Of a stretch of DNA of 64,000 nt, positions 25,677 through 34,235 are shown piece by piece. Source of the DNA: Dyella sp. AtDHG13 (lineage in GTDB: Bacteria; Pseudomonadota; Gammaproteobacteria; Xanthomonadales; Rhodanobacteraceae). The translations under genes were made by a program, and so were the position numbers. Under the pieces are notes generated by a model, which searched no databases, had not been told where the DNA came from, and saw only the letters and a list, made by a program, of their open reading frames with translations. The stretch lies in the NCBI RefSeq assembly GCF_003201105.1, contig NZ_QICJ01000001.1, positions 310,001 through 374,000 of the forward strand. Reading direction: 5' to 3'. Position 1 is the stretch's first letter, and the number at the start of each line of letters is the position of its first letter.

Positions 25677-26384
25677 ATGAGCATCCGCCGATTCAAGCTG
25701 TTCCCGGCCCTCGCGGGCCTGTTGCTGATGACCGGCCTGGGCGCCTGCACGCTGGCCACCGCCGGCAGCAGCGGCGCACCGCTGCCCGATCCCGCCGTCG
25801 ATGCGGCCCCCGCCCAGGACGACCAGGTCGCCGTGCTCGCGGGCGGCTGTTTCTGGGGCCTGCAGTCCGTGTTCGAGCACGTCAAAGGCGTGAAGAAGGT
25901 GCTGGCCGGCTACTCCGGCGGCGCCGCGAACACGGCCGAGTACGACCGTGTCAGCGACGGCGATACCGGCCACGCCGAGTCGGTGAAGATCGTCTACGAT
26001 CCCAGCAAGGTCAGCTACGGGCAATTGCTCAAGGTCTACTTCGCCGTCGCCACCGACCCGACCACGCTCAACCGGCAGGGCCCGGACGTTGGCACGCAGT
26101 ACCGCTCCGCGATCTTCTACGGCAACGACGAACAGAAGCGCATCGCCACAGCCTACATCGCGCAACTGAGCGCGGCGCATGCGTTCGAGGATCCCATCGT
26201 GACGCAGGTCGTGCCGCTCAAGGGTTTCTACGTAGCCGAGTCCTATCACCAGGACTACGCCAAGCGACACCCCGACGATGCCTACATCGTGTTCAACGAT
26301 GCACCCAAGGTCGCGCACCTGAAACAGCAGTTCCCCGCGTTGTACCAGCCTGACCGCGAAGTAGTCAGCGTGGTGCTGCATTGA
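25677..26384 (+). CDS. msrA: Peptide methionine sulfoxide reductase MsrA, lipoprotein form
   Basis: Repairs methionine-S-sulfoxide in proteins. 235 residues. The signal peptide ends in a lipobox (GLGAC, Cys24), so unlike the usual cytosolic enzyme it should be anchored in the envelope. The catalytic Cys58 is in AGGCFWGLQ. Other motifs are GYSGG, YDRVSDGDTGHAESV, QGPDVGTQYRS and ESYHQDYAKRHP. The resolving cysteines common in C-terminal tails are absent. Start at ATG 25677, with GGAG nine bases upstream; ATG 25662 is a second choice. Likely protects periplasmic proteins against oxidants. Confidence 0.92.
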   Translation: MSIRRFKLFPALAGLLLMTGLGACTLATAGSSGAPLPDPAVDAAPAQDDQVAVLAGGCFWGLQSVFEHVKGVKKVLAGYSGGAANTAEYDRVSDGDTGHAESVKIVYDPSKVSYGQLLKVYFAVATDPTTLNRQGPDVGTQYRSAIFYGNDEQKRIATAYIAQLSAAHAFEDPIVTQVVPLKGFYVAESYHQDYAKRHPDDAYIVFNDAPKVAHLKQQFPALYQPDREVVSVVLH

Positions 26385-26547
26385 GCACTGTATGCCACAA
26401 GGTCATTCCCATCCTATAAGCGGGTTCCTGCACAACACATAGAACTTCGCCGACTGTGACCCGCCAGCGGCATCGGTACTGTTGGTGGTTGCCATATCCA
26501 GCGTCATGACGCTGCCCTACGCAACCACCATGCAGGAGATGTCCGTG

Positions 26548-29500
26548 ATGTCCCGCAGTGCCGATGTGCGTTACACCTTCACTCCCTCCTCGTCCACCAC
26601 CTCCTTTGAAGTGGTGAGCTTTTCGCTCGACGAGGCCCTCTCGGCCGATGGACTTCTCTCCGCGGACGGCGCTCCGCTGCCTTTCCGGTTGAGCGTCGAG
26701 CTTTCGGCGTTCGACGACAACGTCGATTTCTCCCGGCTATTGGATGCCCCCGCACATTTCGCCATCTGGCGTGACGAGCAAGTCGTGCGGCATGTGTGGG
26801 GCATCGTCACCGCCTGGGAACAACGGGACAGCGGCACGCACCGCACGCGCTACAGCGCCGTCATCGAGCCGGCGCTGGCCCGCCTTACCCTTCGCAGCAA
26901 CTGCCGAATATTCCAGCAGCTCAACGTCCCCGACATCATCAATACGTTGCTCAAGGAGCACGGCCTGCTGGATGTGGAGTGGCACCTCGCGGGAGCGCAC
27001 CTGCCCCGGGAATTTGCATCGCAATGGAACGAGAGTGACTGGGCCTTTGTGCAGCGCATTGCGGCCGATGAGGGCATCTTTGTGTCGATCGCGCATGATG
27101 CGCACCAGCACCGGTTGATCTTCACCGATACCGTGCAGAGCCTTCCCTCGGGCGGCACGCTGATCTACCAACCGCAAGCCGGTGGCATGGCGGATCAACC
27201 CAGCCTGCGCCGCTTCCGCTATCGCGAGCAGGTGGCCCCGACGCGCACCGTCGGGCGGGATTACACCTTCCACAACGCCCGATACAACCTGGAGCATCAC
27301 GCCGTACCGTATGCCTCCGACGCACGGCTCGGGCAGCCCGCTTCCGATACGGAGAGTACTGGCGAGTACGCCTTCATACGGCCAAGCACGATGGGAGCCT
27401 CACGGGATACCTACGAGCGCTTCCGCTATCCGGCCGATTACAAGCGGGACGAAGTCGGCAAGCCGTTTACGCGCACCCGTCTCCACGCGGAGCGGCGCGA
27501 TGCCGCGCAAGCCCATGGGGAAGGCGACGCTGCCTTTCTCATGCCCGGTGTCTCGTACACCCTGGAAGGCCATCCACGGGAGGCCTGGAATCGCGACTGG
27601 CGCGTGGTGCGCCTGCATCACGAAGGCACGCAGCATCCCAGCCAGGGCGAAGACGCCACCGAGGGCGCGACCACCTACAGCAACACCGTCGTCTTCGTGC
27701 CGCGCGAGTTTGAATGGAAAGCCCCGCTGTGGGCCAAGCCACGCGTGGACGGTCCGCTGATCGCCACCGTGGTCGGCCCGGCGAACGAGGAGGTCTGGGT
27801 CGATAAGTGGGGCCGGGTCAAGCTGCAATTCCCGTGGGACCGCGAGGGCAAGAGCGACGATGCCAGCTCCTGCTGGATACGCGTCGCCAAGGGCTGGGCG
27901 GGCGTGGCGTGGGGCATGCAGGCGTTGCCGCGGGTGGGACATGAAGCCGTGGTAATCATGCTCGGGGGTGATATCGACCAGCCGATGGTGGTGGCTTCGG
28001 CACATCATCCGGGCAACCCGCCACCCTACGAACTCCCCAAGTTCCACGCCATCCACACCGTCAAGAGCAAGGAGCTCAAGGGCAACCGCGCCAACGAACT
28101 GCGCATTGACGATACCTCGCAACAGATCAGCGCCGCGCTGATGAGCGACCACGGCGCCACCGCCCTGCACCTGGGCTACCTCACCCACCCGCGCCCGCAA
28201 GGCGGCGCGCCGCGCGGTGAAGGGTTCGAGCTGCGCACCGATGAGCATGGCGCGCTGCGTGCCGCCAAGGGTCTGTTGGTCTCGGCCTATGCACAAGCCC
28301 AGGCGGGCGGACGACAACTGGATATTGCCGAACTGCTGCAACTGGTCGACCAACTTGCGCAGCAGGCAAAAGACCTGCTTGATGTCGCTCAACGCCAGCA
28401 GGCACTGCCCGCTGAGCACGCCTCCCGCGATCAACTGGTTCAGGCAATCCACGCGCTCGGCGCGGGGGCCAACGACAGGCAAAACGATGCTGGCGGCAAG
28501 CCCATCGTCATTACGGGTGCACCGGCCGGCCTGGTCACGGCCACGCCGGCCAGCATGCTGCACACGGCGGGCGGCAACATCGAAAGCATCGCCCGACAAG
28601 ACCAATCATTGATGGCCTCGCGATGCGTGCACATCACCGCTGGCAACGGTATCAGCGCGTTTGCCGTCGATGGCGGTATTCGCCATCTCGCGAACCAGGG
28701 TGACATGATCACCCAGGCACAGCGCGGAAACGTCACCGTGCAGGCGAATGAAAACATTCACCACCAGGCAAACAAACAATGCCTGACCGAAGCCAACGAC
28801 AAGATGATCTTCAAGTGCGGGCGCAGTGCCATCGTGCTCAACCCCGATGGACGCATCGAGCTGTTTGGCACCGAGGTCATACCGCATGCCAAATGGATCG
28901 TCGAGGATTCATCGTCGCTGTCCACGGCCGTACAGCAGTGGGATAACACGCCGTTCAACGATCGGTTCCAGGCTCATTTTCCTGATGGCTCGCCGGCGGC
29001 GCATCAGCATTACGAGCTGGTGCGAAGCGATGGCACGCGCATCCCTGGCATTACGGATGCCGCAGGCTGGCTGACCCTGCAGCAGGGACTGAATCCGGAA
29101 GGGCTGGGCATTGTCTGGCTCGGCGCTGCCGCCACTGAACGAACGGGTGCATCTTCTCTGGACATCGACGACGCACGCATGGCCAAGGCGGCATATGGCG
29201 ACCCCAGCCAGTGGACGGCACAAGTGGGTTCGGCGTCGGTGGATGTCCACAGCAGCCCGATCCTGGATATCGACAAGGCGGTGAATCAATTGGACTCAGC
29301 GGCCAACGATCAATCGACCCGGCGATGCGCGCAATACGTTCGCCAGGCTCTGAACGCCGGCGGGCTAAAGCTGAGTAGTTACCCCGCACAGGCCAAGGCC
29401 TATGGCCCCACCTTGCTGTCAAACGGCTTCGGCACCGTGGAGAAAAACGGCTATGTCCCTCAAAAAGGGGACATTGCCGTCATTCAGGACTATCCAGGTG

Positions 29501-29640
29501 GAAGTCCCGAGGGACACATCACCATGTATGACGGAACCCAGTGGGTATCGGACTTCAAGCAACGGGATATGTGGTCGGGCCCAGGTTATCGCTCCCATCA
29601 ACCTTCCTACGAGATCTACCGCTACGAGGATCAGCCATGA
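26548..29640 (+). CDS. vgrG: Type VI secretion VgrG with C-terminal amidase-like toxin domain
   Basis: Spike protein of the T6SS needle, 1030 residues, an evolved VgrG. The N-terminal half is gp27-like (YTFTPSSSTTSFEVVSFSLD; WNESDWAFVQRIAADEGIFV; FVPREFEWKAP). A gp5-like OB region has VVGPANEEVWVDKWGRVKLQFPWDREG and WGMQALPRVGHEAVV. A DUF2345-type beta spike follows (about 590-830). Then a transthyretin-like linker (HFPDGSPAAHQHYELVRSDG) and a CHAP/NlpC-like domain with Cys927 (RRCAQYVRQAL) and His990 (GHITMYDG), so it probably cuts peptidoglycan peptides of rivals. Start chosen at 26548, nine bases after CAGGAG. Its stop overlaps the candidate immunity gene (ATGA). No other apparatus genes are nearby. 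Confidence 0.93.
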   Translation: MSRSADVRYTFTPSSSTTSFEVVSFSLDEALSADGLLSADGAPLPFRLSVELSAFDDNVDFSRLLDAPAHFAIWRDEQVVRHVWGIVTAWEQRDSGTHRTRYSAVIEPALARLTLRSNCRIFQQLNVPDIINTLLKEHGLLDVEWHLAGAHLPREFASQWNESDWAFVQRIAADEGIFVSIAHDAHQHRLIFTDTVQSLPSGGTLIYQPQAGGMADQPSLRRFRYREQVAPTRTVGRDYTFHNARYNLEHHAVPYASDARLGQPASDTESTGEYAFIRPSTMGASRDTYERFRYPADYKRDEVGKPFTRTRLHAERRDAAQAHGEGDAAFLMPGVSYTLEGHPREAWNRDWRVVRLHHEGTQHPSQGEDATEGATTYSNTVVFVPREFEWKAPLWAKPRVDGPLIATVVGPANEEVWVDKWGRVKLQFPWDREGKSDDASSCWIRVAKGWAGVAWGMQALPRVGHEAVVIMLGGDIDQPMVVASAHHPGNPPPYELPKFHAIHTVKSKELKGNRANELRIDDTSQQISAALMSDHGATALHLGYLTHPRPQGGAPRGEGFELRTDEHGALRAAKGLLVSAYAQAQAGGRQLDIAELLQLVDQLAQQAKDLLDVAQRQQALPAEHASRDQLVQAIHALGAGANDRQNDAGGKPIVITGAPAGLVTATPASMLHTAGGNIESIARQDQSLMASRCVHITAGNGISAFAVDGGIRHLANQGDMITQAQRGNVTVQANENIHHQANKQCLTEANDKMIFKCGRSAIVLNPDGRIELFGTEVIPHAKWIVEDSSSLSTAVQQWDNTPFNDRFQAHFPDGSPAAHQHYELVRSDGTRIPGITDAAGWLTLQQGLNPEGLGIVWLGAAATERTGASSLDIDDARMAKAAYGDPSQWTAQVGSASVDVHSSPILDIDKAVNQLDSAANDQSTRRCAQYVRQALNAGGLKLSSYPAQAKAYGPTLLSNGFGTVEKNGYVPQKGDIAVIQDYPGGSPEGHITMYDGTQWVSDFKQRDMWSGPGYRSHQPSYEIYRYEDQP

Positions 29641-30146
29641 AGATTCCCCATTCCTCTTTCCGCCTCGCTTGTGTCGCCGCATGGCTTTGCGTATTCGCGC
29701 TATCGACAGCCCATGCGGCAGCACCATTGAACGGCGTGGACCCGTTCATACACCGGATCTACGCGAGCTACACGTTGAACGGTCCGGGTATTCCCCTTAG
29801 CGGTGAAGGCGCAAAGCCCTTCCTGACGCCATCCCTGCGGCAATTGGTAGACCGTGACCAGCAATTGCTCCATGGCGAAGCGGGCGTGCTCGATGCCGAC
29901 CCGCTGTGCGCCTGCCAGGATTTCGACATACGCAAGCTGGACGGCATAGCCAAACGCCCGGACAGCACCTATGGCCGCACAAACGTCGACGTGACGTTTC
30001 ACAACCTTGGCAGGGTGCAAACCATCGAACTAACGCTGATAAAAACGGGGGACGGATGGCGCATTGACGATATCGGCTACAGCGGCATGCCAAGCATCCG
30101 GCAGGCATTGACCGAGGAAGTGGAGCAGCTTGGTCATGCGCAGTGA
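29637..30146 (+). CDS. DUF3828 (YbjP/YqhG-like) periplasmic protein, candidate immunity protein
   Basis: Exported protein of 169 residues: signal peptide with SSFRLACVAAWLCVFALSTAHAA (cut after AHA), then a DUF3828-like domain (DPFIHRIYASYTLNG, TPSLRQLVDRDQQL, DVTFHNLGRVQTIELTLIKTGDGWRIDDIGYSG). Its ATG overlaps the stop of the VgrG-toxin gene. DUF3828 proteins next to peptidoglycan-degrading T6SS effectors are known immunity proteins, and a periplasmic location is where such a toxin acts. Neutralising the VgrG C-terminal domain is therefore the likely role, though not shown by sequence alone. Confidence 0.8.
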   Translation: MKIPHSSFRLACVAAWLCVFALSTAHAAAPLNGVDPFIHRIYASYTLNGPGIPLSGEGAKPFLTPSLRQLVDRDQQLLHGEAGVLDADPLCACQDFDIRKLDGIAKRPDSTYGRTNVDVTFHNLGRVQTIELTLIKTGDGWRIDDIGYSGMPSIRQALTEEVEQLGHAQ

Positions 30147-30211
30147 CCACGGCCAAGTACCGACGCAAGGCACATGGGCGCCAACCATCTTGAACCACGG
30201 GGAATGAAACC

Positions 30212-32041
30212 ATGAGCACACCACCCGACCAGCTCAACGCCCAGCCGCGTGTGGCTCCGTACCATTTCGACGAATTCGGGCGCCAGGTGCACGCCTGGAA
30301 CCTCACGCCCTCGCACATCACCGAACCGGTGATCCTGCCCCTGGGGCCGCCGCATGTGCTGCCGGTGATCTTTGTGCCCGGCATCATGGGGTCGAATTTG
30401 CGCAGCTACATCAACGGTCAATCCGGCGACCCGGTATGGCGCCTGGACTCCAAGCCCGGCCTGGGAAAAAAGTGGATCGGACGTAGCGCAGGGACGCGAC
30501 AAGTCGCCCTGCACCCTGATCGCGTGGAAGTCGACAACCGCGGCGCTGTGCCCACCAAGGCGGCAGGCTCCGTCGGTTTCGCCACCTACAAAGGGGCGGA
30601 TGGTCAAACCATCAACATCTACACAGAGCGTGGCTGGGGCGAGATCGCCGCCGCCAGCTACCAGGACTTTCTCCTATGGCTGGAGCACACCCTTAACGGC
30701 CAGGGTTGGGACCCCATGACATGGAGCGACTATGGCCTGGTCGATTCAGTAGTTGGTCCCGCCCCGGTCCCAGGCCAGAAACCCGCGCCGTATCCGCCGC
30801 AATTGCGCATGCGCGTGCAGGGCCTGCCCGAGGGCAGCGCAGAGAGAAATCTGGAGGAGCTGCCGCTGGTGTTTCGCGACCTGCAAAAGCGCGCCATGTA
30901 CCTGATGCCCGTGTACGCCTGCGGCTACAACTGGCTGGACTCCAACGAGAAAGCCGCTGAGCGGTTGGCTACGCGCATTGATGAGATCATCCGGCGCTAC
31001 GGCAGCCGCTGCACCCAGGTCGTGGTGGTAACCCACTCCATGGGTGGCCTGGTCACGCGCCGCTGCGCCATGCTGCCCGGCATGGCCAGCAAGATCGCCG
31101 GTGTGGTGCACGGTGTGATGCCCGCCGTGGGCGCGGCGGTGGCCTATCGCCGCTGCAAGGTGGGCATGGCCGACGAAAGCAGCTCCTTTTTCGGCAAAAT
31201 GGGTGCCCTGGCTATCGGCAACAGCGGTCGCGAGGTCACCGCCGTGTTTGCGCAAGCCCCCGGCGCCCTGCAACTGCTACCGAGCGGCCACTATCCCGCG
31301 GGCTGGTTGCGCCTGTGCGACGAACACGGTAGGCCCGCCATGCCACCACAGCCCACCGCCGACGATCCCTATACCCAGATTTACCTGCGGCGGGATCGCT
31401 GGTGGGGCCTGGTGCGTGAGGCGTGGCTGGCGCCGGAGGGTGGGCAGGCGATTACGTGGGCTGACTACGTTACTAATGCTGAGTGGGCGCGCAAATTCCA
31501 CGCAATCATTCGCAATGCATACCATTCCACCACGTACGTGTACTACGGTGCGGACGACCATCAGCCGAGCTTCGCCAATATCACCTGGCGCATGGCCGAA
31601 CCTGCCCCTCCCCCTCCACACACCCCGCTGGGGCCGGGCAACTTCAACTACCCCACCTATCAGCCAGGTAGGCAAGCGGCCACGCGACCCAGCCCCGAGC
31701 GCGTGCAGGCCCTGGGCTTCCACGAAGTTACCGACGACGGCAGCAACCCGGTGCGCCTCACCGCGCCGGGCAATGGCGACACCCGCCAGCCCTGGTACGT
31801 GCGCTGCGCCACCCAGGACAGCAGCGGCGACGGCACCGTACCCCGCTGCTCGGGCCGCGCGCCGCTGGCCACCGACAACAGGGGCCATGTGCGCGAACAG
31901 TTTCGCCTCACCGGCTTCGATCATGAGGGCTCGTACCAAAACGACGGCGCACGACGCGTCACCCTCTACGCCATCACCCGCATCGCCGGCGCCGCCCTGG
32001 TGCCTTGCAGCGCCACCGACGCCGCCAAGGTGCCCGCATGA
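30212..32041 (+). CDS. T6SS lipase effector (Tle-like, LCAT-type alpha/beta hydrolase)
   Basis: Predicted phospholipase delivered by the T6SS, 609 residues, no signal peptide. Hydrolase motifs: oxyanion-region string VIFVPGIMGSNLR (about 53-65, as in lecithin-cholesterol acyltransferases) and the nucleophile elbow VVTHSMGG with Ser276. Near the C-terminus SSGDGTVPRCSG probably holds the acid and FDHEGSYQND the catalytic His. It lies between the VgrG unit and a Tli4-type lipoprotein with which it overlaps (ATGA), the standard effector-immunity order. Which Tle subfamily it belongs to is uncertain; the immunity partner points to Tle4-like or a relative. Confidence 0.85.
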   Translation: MSTPPDQLNAQPRVAPYHFDEFGRQVHAWNLTPSHITEPVILPLGPPHVLPVIFVPGIMGSNLRSYINGQSGDPVWRLDSKPGLGKKWIGRSAGTRQVALHPDRVEVDNRGAVPTKAAGSVGFATYKGADGQTINIYTERGWGEIAAASYQDFLLWLEHTLNGQGWDPMTWSDYGLVDSVVGPAPVPGQKPAPYPPQLRMRVQGLPEGSAERNLEELPLVFRDLQKRAMYLMPVYACGYNWLDSNEKAAERLATRIDEIIRRYGSRCTQVVVVTHSMGGLVTRRCAMLPGMASKIAGVVHGVMPAVGAAVAYRRCKVGMADESSSFFGKMGALAIGNSGREVTAVFAQAPGALQLLPSGHYPAGWLRLCDEHGRPAMPPQPTADDPYTQIYLRRDRWWGLVREAWLAPEGGQAITWADYVTNAEWARKFHAIIRNAYHSTTYVYYGADDHQPSFANITWRMAEPAPPPPHTPLGPGNFNYPTYQPGRQAATRPSPERVQALGFHEVTDDGSNPVRLTAPGNGDTRQPWYVRCATQDSSGDGTVPRCSGRAPLATDNRGHVREQFRLTGFDHEGSYQNDGARRVTLYAITRIAGAALVPCSATDAAKVPA

Positions 32042-33339
32042 GGCGCGGACTGTTGCTACTGCTATGCGCCGTTCTACTCGGCGGCTGCACTCACCACCCC
32101 ACTGATGCGGAGAAACGCACCGTGAGCGAGTTTACCACCCATATGACCACTCACGGCCTGGGCCGCTACCTGATCGATCTGCCGCCCACCTGGCGCTTCG
32201 GCAGCGGCGACGTCACGCTGTATTACGGGCTGGGCACCGATTTCAAAACGGTGGACGTCGAAGTGATCGATCAGGGTGTAACCCCGGCACAGTTTCACGC
32301 GGCCGTGGCCTGGCGCGCGCAGCGTATTCAAGATGTCACCAACCATGAAACCCATCGCTCGATGCTGGTGGGCTCATGGCCAGTCGATGTACGCATCGAT
32401 GATGGCAAGGGAGGCAAGGGGCGTGAAGGGATATTGCTGCGGTTTTTCAGAAGTACTCTTGGGGGAGGATCTCAGGCTCATGAACTCCATATGTTGCTCG
32501 GCAACACCTATGTGCAACTCACGGCGAAGTCCTATGAGGGCGTTCCCGGAGCCGGTCCTGTAGAAACACGTGATCAGGTCGAAGCACGCCTCAGAACCCT
32601 CGCTCGACAGATTTTCCTGATCCGCGACCCCGCCCGCGAGAGACCGGGTTTTATCCTTGGCCCCATCATCATCGACGGCCCGCAGGATCACGAGCGAGCC
32701 ACGATCAATTTCTACGACCCGAACCGGCTCGACGTGACGCTGGAGGTGGAGAGCATGGCCGTGACGCCCGATGAATCCCCTCGCCTGTTGAACCGCATCG
32801 ACCGCGATTTCGCCGCCAGCGATACGCCCGTGCATGTGTTGCGGCGTGGCAAGCACGACTTTGCGGGCATGGCCGGTGAAGAGGTCTTGTTCACGATGGA
32901 GGAGCAAGCAAACCAAAGCAAAACCACGATTCATAGCTTCACTTTTGTCGGGGAATCGTATCGCCCCGATCCGGGGCTGCCACGCCCTTCCTTCGCGCTG
33001 CGACTGAGCGCCGGAGGAGACATCTACTGGGACAGCGACAAAGAACGCCTCGCGCGCCAGGCTGCGCCAGACTACCTGATGAACGAGTCACGCCTGCCCA
33101 GCTTTGCGGCTCACGACCCCTCGCCCTCCGGCATACTCGACCCGCCTCCGGTCGATGCCTCGCTCACCGATAACGAGGCCACCGCCGTGTGGGACGCCAT
33201 TCTGCCCACCATCCGGCCACGCCCGGGCGCGGTGGCGCTGCCAAAGCCCCGCGACGAGCCACCACCGCCGATATCGCGTGATCAAGCCCAACGCGATCAG
33301 CAGGCGCTGGATGCATTTATCGCCAGCCGACCCGACTAA
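32038..33339 (+). CDS. Tli4-family immunity lipoprotein
   Basis: Lipoprotein of 433 residues. The signal peptide MRRGLLLLLCAVLLGGC ends in a lipobox with Cys17, placing it in the periplasm. The body resembles Tli4-type T6SS lipase inhibitors: an N-terminal part with RYLIDLPPTWRFGSGDVTLYYG and a C-terminal part with FAGMAGEEVLFTMEEQ and PRPSFALRLSAGG, closing on a Pro-rich region and a short helix. The start overlaps the lipase stop (ATGA). It should block the lipase in the periplasm of the producer and its siblings. Confidence 0.8.
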   Translation: MRRGLLLLLCAVLLGGCTHHPTDAEKRTVSEFTTHMTTHGLGRYLIDLPPTWRFGSGDVTLYYGLGTDFKTVDVEVIDQGVTPAQFHAAVAWRAQRIQDVTNHETHRSMLVGSWPVDVRIDDGKGGKGREGILLRFFRSTLGGGSQAHELHMLLGNTYVQLTAKSYEGVPGAGPVETRDQVEARLRTLARQIFLIRDPARERPGFILGPIIIDGPQDHERATINFYDPNRLDVTLEVESMAVTPDESPRLLNRIDRDFAASDTPVHVLRRGKHDFAGMAGEEVLFTMEEQANQSKTTIHSFTFVGESYRPDPGLPRPSFALRLSAGGDIYWDSDKERLARQAAPDYLMNESRLPSFAAHDPSPSGILDPPPVDASLTDNEATAVWDAILPTIRPRPGAVALPKPRDEPPPPISRDQAQRDQQALDAFIASRPD

Positions 33340-33364
33340 CCACCCACCTCAAGGAATAGCGACC

Positions 33365-33625
33365 ATGCCCTCTCCCGTTGTCCTCGTTGGACATGCCCAT
33401 GCCTGCCCCATCCACGGCAGAGGCCATGTCACCACCGGAACCAAGAGCGGTCTTGTCCATGGCAAGGAAGTCGCATGCGCAGGCGACAAAACCAGTTGTG
33501 GCGCCACGATCATCGGCGGCTCGCCGGGTGCATCGATTCTTGGAAAAGCCATCGCCCGCAAAGGTGACACTACTGACCACGGCGGCGTACTGGAAGAAGG
33601 CGACGCCAGCTGCCTGGTGCCGTAA
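33365..33625 (+). CDS. PAAR-domain T6SS spike tip protein
   Basis: Cone-shaped protein of 86 residues that caps the VgrG trimer and sharpens the needle. PAAR hallmarks: a GHAHACPIHGRGHVTTGTKSG N-terminal strand set, VACAGDKTSCGATIIGGSPG and ARKGDTTDHGGVLEEGDASC, with His and Cys residues (CPIH, DHGG, SC) that can hold the structural metal. There is no extension domain, so it is a bare tip rather than an effector carrier. It stands 25 bp after the immunity lipoprotein gene and 30 bp before the last gene of the island. Confidence 0.93.
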   Translation: MPSPVVLVGHAHACPIHGRGHVTTGTKSGLVHGKEVACAGDKTSCGATIIGGSPGASILGKAIARKGDTTDHGGVLEEGDASCLVP

Positions 33626-33655
33626 TCGCCAGGCAACCACGAGGAGTGCCACACC

Positions 33656-34192
33656 ATGGACATACCCTTCAACGCACCCCAAGGATACCGGTGGCATGGC
33701 AGTGATGCGGTGCTGGCGGCCGTACTGATACCCGATGGCTGGTACGTACATGAGCACACGAAAGGCAGCGTGCACGAGGTACTCGCCTTTCTTCCGGACC
33801 ATGAGCACCCGGGCGAGTGCCATGCGGCATTGACGCTGAACGCCATGCACCATGTCTCCCGCGTGCTTGGCATAACGGCGCGCAGCTATGGCGCTCAAAG
33901 TGTCAAGACCATCAAGGGTCGGCATCAGACCTTGTTCGATGTGGAGACAGCGATGGAAGAAGGCACGATGTCGTGGGCGGTGCGCTTTCGCAGCGTGCTA
34001 TCCGCTACGCCGCGTATCGTGCACCGCTACATGCTGGCCGACGATGGGGACGATCTGTTGCGCTGGTGCACGTTCGAAGCACCGGAAGATCGCTGGAAGC
34101 AGGCATGGCCGACGGGTGAATTCATCTTGCGCCATCTGTGCATGGTTTTATCGCTTGACGTTCCATCGCCAGAGGGAGAGCAGCTGCACTGA
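33656..34192 (+). CDS. Uncharacterised protein, last gene of the T6SS island
   Basis: I do not recognise this 178-residue protein. It has no signal peptide or membrane segment. The alternating strand pattern (AVLAAVLIPDGWYVHEH, ECHAALTLNAMHHV, RIVHRYMLADDGDDLLRWCTFEAP) ending in WKQAWPTGEFILRHL resembles proteins with the Mog1/PsbP-like fold, to which T6SS adaptor chaperones of the DcrB/DUF1795 group also belong, but the similarity is only by eye. AGGAG precedes the ATG, and it follows the PAAR gene by 30 bp on the same strand. Possible roles are loading adaptor or a further immunity protein. Confidence 0.7.
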   Translation: MDIPFNAPQGYRWHGSDAVLAAVLIPDGWYVHEHTKGSVHEVLAFLPDHEHPGECHAALTLNAMHHVSRVLGITARSYGAQSVKTIKGRHQTLFDVETAMEEGTMSWAVRFRSVLSATPRIVHRYMLADDGDDLLRWCTFEAPEDRWKQAWPTGEFILRHLCMVLSLDVPSPEGEQLH

Positions 34193-34235
34193 TGCATTCG
34201 CGCCGCCATCTGCCGAAGGCGACATACCTCATGGC

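Noticed and set aside
26385-26547. Sigma-54 promoter upstream of vgrG.
   Set aside because: No GG-N10-GC element with the right flanks was found in the gap.
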